The notes under the pieces are model-generated. The model searched no databases. It was not told the DNA's origin and saw nothing but the letters and a program-made list of their open reading frames with translations. Source: Hysterangium stoloniferum (lineage: Eukaryota > Basidiomycota > Agaricomycetes > Hysterangiales > Hysterangiaceae). From it: a stretch of DNA of 64,000 nt. A program made the translations under genes and the position numbers. Shown here piece by piece: positions 22,606 to 32,266 of the stretch. The DNA lies in NCBI GenBank assembly GCA_015178975.1, contig WHVD01000240.1, positions 35,593 through 99,592 on the forward strand. The letters run 5' to 3'. Position 1 is the stretch's first letter, and each line of letters begins with the position of its first letter.

Positions 22606-25600
22606 CTATGCTAGTCCCAGTAGTTTTCGTAAGTATTCTACCTTTGGCTTAGCCAATGGTTTTGTCAATAAATCAGCAGGCATCTCTGAAGTAGGGAGAT
22701 GAACAACTTTGATCTTCCCACTATCAACTTCCTGCCTTAACCAATATGTTCTCAAATCCAGATGCTTCATACGGCCATGATGTTCAGGATCTCTGGCAAC
22801 TGCAATAGAAGATTGGTTGTCAAGATACAAAGTGGATGCAGTCTTTTGAGGATATCCCAATTCCTCAAATAAGTTTCGCAACCATAGCACTTCCTGACCA
22901 GCTGACACTGCTGCAATATACTCTGCTTCAGTAGTAGAGAGAGTTACAATAGTCTGGAGTTTGCTCTGCCAGCTAATGGCTCCAGTACCCATCTTAACCA
23001 CATATGCACCAGTAGATTTTCCAGTTGACTTATCACCTCCATGGTCAGCATCTGAATAAGACACAAACAATTCCCTGTCATTACTAGGGCCAAAGGTCAA
23101 GCCCAAGTCAAGGGTGCCTTTGAGATATCGAAAGAGATGTTGTACTGCTAGCCAATGAGCCTTTCCTGGATTGTGATTAAATCTGGCTAATACTCCAACA
23201 GTATAGGCAATGTCTGGACGAGTGGCAACAGCCAAATACATAAGAGAACCAACAGCATGGATGTATGGAATGTCCTTCATGTATGCAATCTCTTCAGGAG
23301 ACACTGGAGCCTGGTCTTTACTCAATTTTGAGTTAGGTATCATAGGTGTACCAATGGGATTGCAGTCAGCAAGACCATAACGCTGTAACATGTCCAAGAT
23401 GTATTGACGCTGTGATAGAGTAATAGTACGCTTTGTCCTGTCTCTTTCAATGCCAACACCTAACAAGTAAGAAGTAGGACCAAGATCATGCAATTTGAAG
23501 TGGCTCTTTAGATCATCTTTGAGCTTTTTGATAGCCTCCTTGGATTTAGATGCAATAGTCATGTCATCTACAAATACTGGTATAATGACTTTGACATCAC
23601 CCTTTTGGAAGACCCAAATGCTATGATCGCATAGCACTTGTTTGAAACCCAAACTGAGCAGGACAGCATTCAACTTCTTGTGCCAGATACGAGGTGACTG
23701 GCGTAAACCATATAGTCCTTTCAGAAGAAGTAAGAACTCATCACGAGCACCTTGGTGAAAACCTTCAGGCTGCTGCAAGTATACTTCCTCTTCAAGTTCA
23801 CCATTCAAGAATGCAGAGGAGATATCTACACTCTCAAGTTCCATGTCCTCCAGTGCAGCCAATGCTAGGACAGCACGCAAAGTGGCCCATTTGGCAGTAG
23901 GAGCAAAGGTATCAGTGAAGTCAAACCCTGGTCGTTGTGCATAGCCTTTTGCAACAAGACGAGCTTTGAACTTGTCAATTGACCCATCCTTCTTACGCTT
24001 GATCACAAACACCCAACGAGAGCCAATAGCTTTACGACCCTCAGGTAGTTTAGCAAGGCGAAAAGTGCCATTTTCAAGCAGGGATTGCATTTCTGCATAT
24101 GCAGCGTCATACCACTTGTCAGCATCAGGACTTTGTAAGGCCTCTTTGAGAGTTCTCGGTGCATCATCATGAGCACTGGCCTTGTAGGCAAACTCAAAGG
24201 CTTCATCCACACCAATGTAAAGATCTCCCTCACTGGCAGCTAGGGCTTCTTCCTCAGACTCAACTGGAGGAGGAGAATGTAGTGGAGAATCCTCTGCCTC
24301 ATCACTGGACTCAACTACAGGAGTAGATTCTCTATAGTTGTGGATGTGAGCAGGGTCAACTTGCCAGAAACGCTTAGGAGGAACTCTGTTTCTGGGTGGA
24401 TTGCGACGTGGTTGAGGAGGAGGACTCGGTGAACGTTCAGAATGTTCAGAATTAGAATCAGAGTTGGAACTAGGACCAGGAGGCAAAGCATTATTCTGAC
24501 CATCTCCCACTGGATTTGGTTCCTGTGGAGCTCCCATCTGATTAGGCTGGGCTCCCACCTGAATAGACCTAGAGGGTCCAGGAATAAACAAATCAATAAA
24601 TTGTGGAGTATCAGGAAGAACATCAGGAGCAGTAGGAGTAGAAGGTATGGCAGGTTTAGACAAGCCTGGTAAGACTCTCTCATCAAAGACAGCATTATTA
24701 CTGATAATAGTCTTCTTAGTCAAGGGATTGTAAAACATCCAACCCTTATAATCTGGAGGATATCCAATAAAGACACATTTCTGTGTATGAGAGCCAAGTC
24801 CAATACGTTGATCCTTCTGTACATGCACATAAGCAGTACAGCCAAATACCCTAAGATGTGATACTTCTGGTTTCCTACTATGCCAAACAGTATAAGGCAC
24901 AGAATGCTTAAGAGCAGTGGTAGGTGAGCAGTTGCGCACATGAGTAATGGCAATGACAGCATGTCCCCAGAATGAGGGAGGGAGGTGGGATTCAGCCATA
25001 ATTGAAGTAGCCCCTTCTTCCAATGTTCTGTTGAAGCGTTCAGCAACCCCATTCTGATGTGGTTCATTCCGCACAGTATGCTGCCGGCTGATGCCAGCAG
25101 TGGAAAGGAAGGTATCAAACTCCTTAGACATATATTCTCCACCCTTGTCATCTCTGAATATCTTGATCTTCTGACCAAGCAAGTTCTCCACTTTAGCCTT
25201 ATATTGCTTAAATGCCTGAAAGGCATCACTCTTATTTTTGAGTAATGCAATCGAAGCATAGCGTGAGGCATCATCAATGAAAGTGATCCAGTAGCGAAAC
25301 CCTTCCACAGTTTGTGTAGGCAAGGGACCATGAACATCACTGTGAATGAGTGCAAGTGGTTTAGTATAGCGTGTTGTTGCTATTTTATTAATCACTCTGT
25401 TCTGTTTTCCAGCCAAACAAGGTTCACAAATAGGATCAGGAGACGTGTGAGAGTCAATCTTTATCCCACCAACCAAATCACCTTTGAGGAGCTTCTGGAT
25501 ATCGGCATGATTGAGATGATTAAAGCGACGATGCCAAAGTGTGGAGTCCAAGGGACAGGTTGTAACAAGACCTGCATAATCCGTCATAGGTACCGTCATT

Positions 25601-26850
25601 CCATCCAAATAGGCCTGGTTATGTTCATTGACTGTGGCAGTGAAACGCAAGACCTTTCTCAAATAGAAAGACATGGTGGAATGAAAGATAGAGACACGGA
25701 AATTCTTTCTCTTTGTCAAATACAAGACGGAGAGGAGGTTACTTGTGAGATGGGGAACATGGAGAACCCTTTCAAACTCTATTATTACATTTCCATTCCC
25801 TTTAGGCTTAAACCGCACTGCTCCTATCCCTGCAGACATAACTATTTGTCCATTTGCAACTTGGATAGGTGTTTGAAACGGGGTATAACTTGAAAACCAA
25901 TGACGATGGGGAGTCATGTGCGAAGAAGCACCTGTGTCAGCAGTCCAGTCAGAACTAGCATTGACAAGGAGAGCACAAGATGGATCGGTAGAGTCAGGGA
26001 TAGAAACACTTGCATTTCCAGCACTCTCTGGTTTCTTCTCCTCTGATACCTTGTCAGACGCATTAGCTTTGTCAGCCTTAGCAGTCTTTCTTTCTTTATA
26101 CTCCTTTTTCTTCTGCTCAACTTTGGCCTTTGCCTGTTTCTGTGCATTTGCATACTCGTAACAATTGTCTTGGGTGTGGGTGGAACCATTGCAGAATGTG
26201 CAAGGAACTTTACCAGAAGTGTTGGAAGTCTTTGACACAATTTTGTTCGCCGTCTCTAAACTTCTGGCAGACTGCAAACTCTCTTGTGATGCAAAGTGAG
26301 TTTTGACATCAGAGAATGTGATAGCAGTATTCATCATTAAAGATGAAGTCCACACAGAGTCAGATTCAGGCAGAGAACGAAGTAAAGTGAGAGCAGCAAG
26401 CTCATCATCCAGCATGGCAAGAGTGTACCCCTTTGGACGCAAGTTCTGGACACGTGCACAAACCTTGTCAACACGACTCATTAATGAAGTTAGAGATTCA
26501 TCAGGTTCCTTCCGAATATTAAAGAGGTCATTGTAGGCACTAAAACGAACTGCAGGGAGTTGTTTATTATGTGCCTTGTCAATTTTAGACCACATATCAT
26601 CAGGACCATCATCAATGTCAACATGGGTGCGCTGTGTAGGTCCAAGAGAGCGCCATATGATACCAGCTGCTTTATTGGAGCGCTCCAACCAGGCAGACTG
26701 TAAACTAGTCTCACTAGGTTGTTTTTCTTTGCCAGTGGCAATAGAGAGACAGTTCTCCATACGCAAAAGACCAATTACGTCATGTCTCCAATCCTCATAA
26801 TTATTCTCTCCCAATATGACACTACGTTTGTAAGTATCACTGGATGCCAT
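22606..26850 (-). CDS. Ty1/copia Gag-Pol polyprotein
   Basis: One uninterrupted frame of 1,414 codons from ATG 26850, 26 residue pairs of bases short of the 3' LTR. Domains in order, with approximate residues: UBN2-type Gag (10-200), CCHC knuckle CTFCNGSTHTQDNC (216-229), aspartic protease DTGA (about 305), integrase zinc region (HRRFNH, CEPCLAG; 437-475), integrase core with IHSDVHGP and FRDDKGGEY (500-620), RT with KARLVAKGYAQ, DISSAFLNGEL and FVDDM (920-1110), and RNase H with SYSDADHGG (about 1265) and TLSTTEAEYIAA (about 1305). The order protease-integrase-RT-RNase H is that of Ty1/copia. All catalytic residues I can check are present. There is no frameshift between gag and pol, so Gag must be made by other means such as internal cleavage or alternative RNA. 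Confidence 0.97.
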   Translation of the reverse strand: MASSDTYKRSVILGENNYEDWRHDVIGLLRMENCLSIATGKEKQPSETSLQSAWLERSNKAAGIIWRSLGPTQRTHVDIDDGPDDMWSKIDKAHNKQLPAVRFSAYNDLFNIRKEPDESLTSLMSRVDKVCARVQNLRPKGYTLAMLDDELAALTLLRSLPESDSVWTSSLMMNTAITFSDVKTHFASQESLQSARSLETANKIVSKTSNTSGKVPCTFCNGSTHTQDNCYEYANAQKQAKAKVEQKKKEYKERKTAKADKANASDKVSEEKKPESAGNASVSIPDSTDPSCALLVNASSDWTADTGASSHMTPHRHWFSSYTPFQTPIQVANGQIVMSAGIGAVRFKPKGNGNVIIEFERVLHVPHLTSNLLSVLYLTKRKNFRVSIFHSTMSFYLRKVLRFTATVNEHNQAYLDGMTVPMTDYAGLVTTCPLDSTLWHRRFNHLNHADIQKLLKGDLVGGIKIDSHTSPDPICEPCLAGKQNRVINKIATTRYTKPLALIHSDVHGPLPTQTVEGFRYWITFIDDASRYASIALLKNKSDAFQAFKQYKAKVENLLGQKIKIFRDDKGGEYMSKEFDTFLSTAGISRQHTVRNEPHQNGVAERFNRTLEEGATSIMAESHLPPSFWGHAVIAITHVRNCSPTTALKHSVPYTVWHSRKPEVSHLRVFGCTAYVHVQKDQRIGLGSHTQKCVFIGYPPDYKGWMFYNPLTKKTIISNNAVFDERVLPGLSKPAIPSTPTAPDVLPDTPQFIDLFIPGPSRSIQVGAQPNQMGAPQEPNPVGDGQNNALPPGPSSNSDSNSEHSERSPSPPPQPRRNPPRNRVPPKRFWQVDPAHIHNYRESTPVVESSDEAEDSPLHSPPPVESEEEALAASEGDLYIGVDEAFEFAYKASAHDDAPRTLKEALQSPDADKWYDAAYAEMQSLLENGTFRLAKLPEGRKAIGSRWVFVIKRKKDGSIDKFKARLVAKGYAQRPGFDFTDTFAPTAKWATLRAVLALAALEDMELESVDISSAFLNGELEEEVYLQQPEGFHQGARDEFLLLLKGLYGLRQSPRIWHKKLNAVLLSLGFKQVLCDHSIWVFQKGDVKVIIPVFVDDMTIASKSKEAIKKLKDDLKSHFKLHDLGPTSYLLGVGIERDRTKRTITLSQRQYILDMLQRYGLADCNPIGTPMIPNSKLSKDQAPVSPEEIAYMKDIPYIHAVGSLMYLAVATRPDIAYTVGVLARFNHNPGKAHWLAVQHLFRYLKGTLDLGLTFGPSNDRELFVSYSDADHGGDKSTGKSTGAYVVKMGTGAISWQSKLQTIVTLSTTEAEYIAAVSAGQEVLWLRNLFEELGYPQKTASTLYLDNQSSIAVARDPEHHGRMKHLDLRTYWLRQEVDSGKIKVVHLPTSEMPADLLTKPLAKPKVEYLRKLLGLA

Positions 26851-27439
26851 GACACGTCAATATCCACCAAGAATTTAACTTAAAAAGAACTAAGTAATTG
26901 GACTCGCAGTTGTAACACCGCCTTGCTCAACAGGGTTACCGTGATATTGCAAGGAAGGTAAAAACAAAGGCCCACTGAAGAGCACAATGCCAACAGTTCA
27001 AGTTCAATGTATCTAAAAGACCGTGTTAAAAAGGGAAAATGACGTGGCACAGACCCAGATGATACTGTGAAGTGCTTGAGGTGTGAGGGAAGAGTGTGAC
27101 TGGAGAGAGAGGTGACAGGGTGTGACAGGGTGAGTCACAAGGGTGATAAAAATGAAGTTGCCCAAAAAAGGGAAATTGAGCGACGACAAGCGATTTGGAG
27201 CGTGGGAATATATTTCCTTTTATGGACACGGGCGCCTAAATGGGCGAAAAATGCGCACAATCACAGGTGTGAGATGTGAGTCCAAAAAGCGACCAAATCA
27301 GGCCAAAATCCAAGGAGATATAACCAAAATAAAATCCAAACGCAATGTAGAGTGTTTTGGACAAGTAGAAGTTGTCAGAAAAGATGTGCAAAGTGATGGA
27401 TTGCGCAGATGACAACTGGATGTACCGGTTTAGAAGCCG

Positions 27440-27451
27440 GGGCCCATAACC
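27440..27451 (-). other. Copia primer-binding site resembling the initiator tRNA anticodon arm
   Basis: Directly after the 5' LTR the minus strand reads GGTTATGGGCCC. This matches the complement of the initiator tRNA-Met anticodon arm (GGGCTCATAACC in yeast) with one difference, rather than a tRNA 3' end. Priming from an internally cut initiator tRNA is known for Drosophila copia. Confidence 0.6.
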
Positions 27452-27756
27452 TGTTGAAACAGTTGAATAACTCTTGACAAACACCCTGTGAGTGTGAGGA
27501 AAGTAAACACTTAATGTATTCAACTGTGAAATAACTACATACCTGTGAGTGTGAGGAAAGTAAACACTAAGGAGACTTTCCCACACCCACAGCGGAGTAT
27601 ACTACAGGGTGCTTACCTAAGCACCTACACATCAGTTACCTTACTAGGTAACTCACTCAATACTGCACCTACAGTGCTGGGAAAAATACTACAAATATCA
27701 GAAAAATATAGGGAACATCATAGACTATGTAAGAGCTGTAATATCATACTCTAACA
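27452..27756 (-). repeat. 5' LTR of the copia element
   Basis: 305 bp, reads as identical to 22280-22584. Confidence 0.95.
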
Positions 27757-28915
27757 AATTGATCATTCCGCTCGACAAGGAGCTCTTCGACCTGCGGATG
27801 TACCCCTAAGGCCGTTTGAGGTTGTCTCGATGGACCTGATTACCGGATTGCCTCCTTCTACAGAGGGTGGTTATTCCACCATCTTCGTCACTGTGGATAA
27901 ACTCACGTGTTTCTTAATCTGTGAACCCACCACGTCAGATCTATCCGCAGAAGGATTCGCGCGAATCTTTGTGAATAAAGTAGCCGCTCCTTTCAGCCTG
28001 CCTTCAAGGATAATCTGTGATCGAGACAAGAGGTGGACCTGTAGGTTCTGGAGAGAAGTCTGCAAAGTATACAGAAGTGCCCTTGCAGTATCCTCGTCCC
28101 ACCATCCTCAGACCGACGGTCAAATGGAGAACACTAATGCTATTGTGGAGCAAATGCTCAGAGCGTACTACGCCTCTTTGAAGGAGGAATGGTCTAAATG
28201 GACTCAAGTAGTGGCTCATACCTACAATTCGATGGTTCAAAGCTCAACAAGCTATGCGCCGGCCTTTTTGCTGATGGGCTACTTACCAAGAGGAATGTCT
28301 AGCTGTCTAGGAGGGGACGACCCTGTGGTTCCCAGAGAATTATCGGATAGCCCTGTAGCCGACCAATGGATCTTAGAATTGGAAAATCAACGACAAGCGG
28401 CATGGGATTCGATTGCACGAGCACAAGAAACCCAAGCTCGCAGTTACAACAAGAGATGGAGATTGGTGGAAGATATCTCAGAAGGAGATTATGTTCTGAT
28501 TAATCCCCATTCTCTTGAGCTCGTCGAAGCCAAGGGACCCGGAAGGAAACTTATACAAAGACGGATAGGGCCGTTTGAGGTCTTGGAAAAGATCAATCCT
28601 CAAGTCTTCCGACTCCACATTCCCTCAGAATATCAATTACATCCAGTAATTAATCGAGACCATCTTAAAAAGTACCACCTCTCCCCTAAGGAATTCAGAT
28701 CCAGGGAGCTACTCGAGAACCCTCGAGAACTCAATCGTAACGACGAGGAGTACAAAGTAGAAGCTATAGTAGGGCGCAAAAAGCATCGAAATCGACTCCT
28801 TTTCCAGGTTTGATGGAAAGGATATGGACCAGAGGAGGACACTTGGTTAAACGGCAATGACCTTTGTAACGCTCCCGCTCTTCTTAGAGCTTACAAGACT
28901 ATTTATCGAATTTAA

Positions 28916-29110
28916 TGATCATTTCACATCCTTACGACGACAACACTGTTTATCTACTTCTAGCTCTACCCCCCCACTTTCTTCCCCCTCGGCCTTTCAC
29001 TTCAATAACCGAGCAGAGCTTGAAATTAATATAAAATACGTAAATTCGCTAAAGAAAATTTTATTCCCCCTATCTCTTCCCTCCACGTCAACCTCTCTAA
29101 TCAGTACACT
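28916..29110 (+). promoter_or_regulatory. pol-ORF3 spacer of B1 with conserved AT-rich box
   Basis: 195 bp between the chromodomain stop and the ORF3 ATG. It contains CCGAGCAGAGCTTGAAATTA followed by AATATAAAATACGTAAA (29029-29045), then a pyrimidine-rich run up to the ATG. The same order occurs in B2 (about 12725-12760, minus) and A2 (63280-63333). It could be an internal promoter or a re-initiation leader for ORF3. Confidence 0.45.
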
Positions 29111-32100
29111 ATGTCGCAGGAGCAACAACCCAAACCCAAGTTCCCCAACTTCAAAAGAATACCGCGACCTCAACCTATTAATACCTCTACCATGCCGTCT
29201 CGTACTGAACAAGTCGAGCACTCCACGAGTAATTCTGGAATGCCTTTGCCAATACCCTCTGCTGCGCAGGGTGACATCGCAGGAACATCCACCAACTCGG
29301 GGAACGGAACCGCCTTTACTCCATACGCTCCTCTTCCCAGACCCCGATTTCCCAATTTTAAAAGAATACCTTGACCTCAAACTACAGTTCCTTCTGCCCC
29401 ATCACCTTGAACAGAAACTGTCGAGCGTGTGGAGGAGACCTCATCGTCCACGAATCCTATGCGGACGGACTCCGTTTCAAAAGCTGCACCATGGTCCTCT
29501 AATACTTGGGGGGCTCCCTCGGGAACATGGAGCGAAACCCCACCACCCTCTCGTAGTATTTTCCCTTCTACCAAAGAGGAGATCAAAAAGAAACAGCAGT
29601 CTGAGGCTTTCTCTGCGCAGGTTCAGGAGGAATTGAAAACGCTTAAACGGAAGAGGAGAGAGGAATACTTGGAAGGACAGCAGAGGATGGGGGCTAGGGA
29701 TAATGTCCCTTCAAGGTGGACACAGCAGGAATGGAGGAGAATGGAAGGGCACGATAATCCTTCAATCATCACTCCCCCTTCGGGTCATAAATGGATGGAT
29801 TTCACTGAAACGGATTGCAGCGACGGGGGCACGCCATGTGTTCAGAGTGTAGGACAAAAAAGTAGGACAGGAAAAGATGGGGTCACTTTCTACAATTGGG
29901 ACAAAGTACGAAGGATCAAATTACAAAGCATTGCATTGCGACGTGGAGATGGAGTTGCACTACCTCCCAGACCCCCTTCACAACGTGGACCTCAGGAATG
30001 GACCTACCAGATGGGGCCTGGTGATCTTTCATCTGACTCGGAGGACGACCAATCTCACTACCCCACCTACGACAGCAAGTACCTCGGTGCTGACTGCCAT
30101 GAAGGTTTCCTACTCCCTGACAACATTCACTTCTTCACGAGCGATCCTAACCAACGACGAAAGCTACCAACTTCCGTCAGAGTTTGGAGAGGGTATCGTC
30201 CAGCAGACTCTGCGACCCCATCCAGTTCCTCTCACCTCCCTCCACCTCCGCCGGTCTCTTCCTTACCCACATTACAGCGCTTTACACCCTTTTCGGAGTT
30301 ACCGGGAAGACTTGTACCATCCGCCGAGCTGCCTTCTCTTCCCCCTATACCACTACCCCTCCCCTTCGCAGGACATTCCCTTATATCACCGTCCTCATCC
30401 ATACCCAAGCCTTCTCCAGCACCACAGCCAATCTCACCCCTCTGCACGTCACCTGACCCTCTCATTGCCTCCCACTCTACTCCGACGCCTTTGGTCCCTG
30501 CAGTGTCTAACATTCCCCTCACTTCCTTGACAACGTGGAGTCCACCGCCCGCCTCTCCCTACTCCCCTTGCATTTCTCTGGGAAGCCCCATTCAGCATCC
30601 TAACGATACATTAATGGATATTGATCACCCTATCCTGGAAGTTCTCGCAACGCCTATGGAGGAAGTTGTGAAGAGTCGATAGATTCTGACCGTTCGATAT
30701 ACGAAGAATAGTGTTTATTCAACTACTATTAGCAGGTATTGACCGTACAGTACAATACTGTAGATTACTAGACAAGCAGTACTAGTAAGAAGACACGCTA
30801 TGTGTCACAAGAGCAACTGTACAGTTGCTCTTGACAGCTAGAATGAAAGAATGAAAGAGTTGACCTTCACAGTACAACTCGTAGCTAGATGTAAATAGAT
30901 AATCAATGCGAAGCTGAATATCTAAAGTAAAGAGATAATAGCGCGAGTCGACTATAATGTCAACTAGCGCAAAGACCTTAGAGTGGAACTCGACCTTCGC
31001 GGTTCGAGTCCAAAGTACGTTAGTATGCAAGAGAATACTACCTTTATAGGTAGTTGAGACGTTACCCTTGACACCTCTCGCTATTCAACATCTGGGTCGT
31101 TTACGAGGTGGTGTCTGCTGGGTAAAAAGTGTCTGTCGTTTTGGCGCCGAGAGCGCCCATACGTATACACAAAGCTTCGAACTACAAAATAAAGGTATGC
31201 TCGAAATATAGAAAGAATGTAAAGAAAGAAAATAAAAGATAAATAATAAAGTACTATAATCCAACTATTATTCCTTAGTCCAATTATGCATATATGCATA
31301 CCCTTTACAGAAGTCCTCGAGGCACCTCTCTCAGCCACAGAAGTCTCCAAGGAACCCCCCCCGGCAATGGAAGTCTTCGAGGAGCCTCCCCCCTTAAGCG
31401 AGAAAGCAAAAGGGAAACGAATAACCGATACTCAGGCCGATGAGCCCCTTGTCATGGACCCCCCCCCCCGGCCCACCCCATTCGCAGCCCCCCACCGCAG
31501 CCGTCCTCTCCCCTCCACTCTGAGGATACGGCTGGCCCCTCCCGTCCCTTCCAGTCAAGTTGGATGCGCGTGTCCATTAATTACCCCTCCGACATCTTCA
31601 CTGTGGGACGCACATTAATGCGACTGGGACCAACCCTGCGGCACCCCCTTCTTGAAGGGCATATCCAGGGGTATAGTGGGTCTCTCATGTTGTCGGACCG
31701 CATGAGTGCATTTTATTTATGCGTCAACAACCCTAAGGAACAGCTGCATTTAGCGGAGGATATCGAACGGGTGGAACTCTCCATGTTTCGGTCCTTACTT
31801 GTCAACTCTTCTTGTGTTCTTCCTGACCACACACCAACCCACTCTGCAGTGGACCTCGTTGACTTGTTGGAGCAACTGTTGCCGGATTCGGACACTTTGA
31901 GAGGAATCCCCCCTGGGGGAGACATGAGCTCCACACCGCTCATCACTCCTACCCTGCCATCACTACACCCTCGACCCCCTCTCATTGCCCGTATTACTGA
32001 CACTTCCGCTGATCGCATTCGCGCCATAATTTGAACGTGCCAGAAGGCCTACGGTCGTTGGGTCTCGTCGATCCAAAAACTGGATGGGTTGACATCCGCC

Positions 32101-32241
32101 AATGACGCTTTGAGGTGGGAGGACATCACTCTTTCCTTTCATGCCAAGCGTCTCACCTGGGGCAACGCTATCCTACACCTTGGGGGTTCATCACAGGATG
32201 TGTGGGGAGGAGTTCCAAGCGTCCTTCGACATCTTCTTTGA
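29111..32241 (+). pseudogene. ORF3 of element B1
   Basis: The most complete ORF3 copy, about 825 codons after removing the solo LTR at 30667-31309 and one GAAGT. N-terminus MSQEQQPKPKFPNFKRIPRP, with the basic motif KFPNFKRIPRPQ occurring twice. Then a charged helical stretch (EELKTLKRKRREEY), the block MDFTETDCSDGGTPC..FYNWDKVRRIKL, a long Pro-rich linker, and a C-terminal domain (RVSINYPSDIFTVGRTLMRL, FYLCVNNPKEQLHLAEDIER) that continues through helical sequence to VWGGVPSVLRHLL. Stops are TGA at about 29372, 29408 and 32032, the first and last where a sister or pattern predicts CGA; there is one frameshift near 31550. It ends 25 bp before the 3' LTR. It has no enzymatic motif, signal peptide or membrane segment I can see; the basic N-terminus suggests nucleic-acid binding. 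Confidence 0.8.
30667..31309 (-). repeat. Solo LTR, family A, in ORF3 of B1
   Basis: TGTGAAGAGTCGATAG to CCCTTTACA on the plus strand (LTR in reverse), 643 bp, perfect GAAGT duplication (30662-30666, 31310-31314). ORF3 reads straight through the empty site. Confidence 0.94.
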
Positions 32242-32266
32242 CATAGCTCTTCGACCTGGGGGGCAC

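Larger units (their letters stand above)
22280..27756 (-). mobile_element. Intact Ty1/copia retrotransposon
   Basis: 5,477 bp with 305-bp LTRs at both ends that read as identical, and a perfect 5-bp duplication AATTG (22275-22279, 27757-27761) in the integrase zinc region of B1. Transcription runs right to left: 5' LTR 27756-27452, primer site next to it, about 0.6 kb leader, polyprotein 26850-22606, polypurine tract, 3' LTR. All parts needed for transposition are present, so this is the best candidate for a recently or currently active element here. Confidence 0.96.
14720..28915 (+). pseudogene. gag-pol polyprotein of element B1 (inactive)
   Basis: One frame carries gag (from ATG 14720, MTTGKNQTPRSS), a CCHC knuckle (CWICGSLEHFKIDC, about 17680), an aspartic protease (DAGADLSLI, about 18506), RT (KPRVVIDYRKL to MPFGLCNGPS), RNase H (LYTDASD), the integrase HHCC zinc region, catalytic core (DLITGLPPS, HHPQTDGQMEN) and chromodomain. 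Damage: TAG at 15195, TGA at 15521, 17439, 19170, 21430, 22090 and 28811, a one-base loss near 16957, and the RT catalytic box YIDN instead of YIDD (20701-20712). It is interrupted by the solo LTR, the TRIM and the copia element; reading frames rejoin across each after removal of one target copy. In an active element it would supply capsid and replication enzymes. Confidence 0.93.

Noticed and set aside
23694-26774. Numerous 60-210 codon frames antisense or frame-shifted to the copia polyprotein
   Set aside because: Shadows of the 1,414-codon frame; composition follows the real gene.
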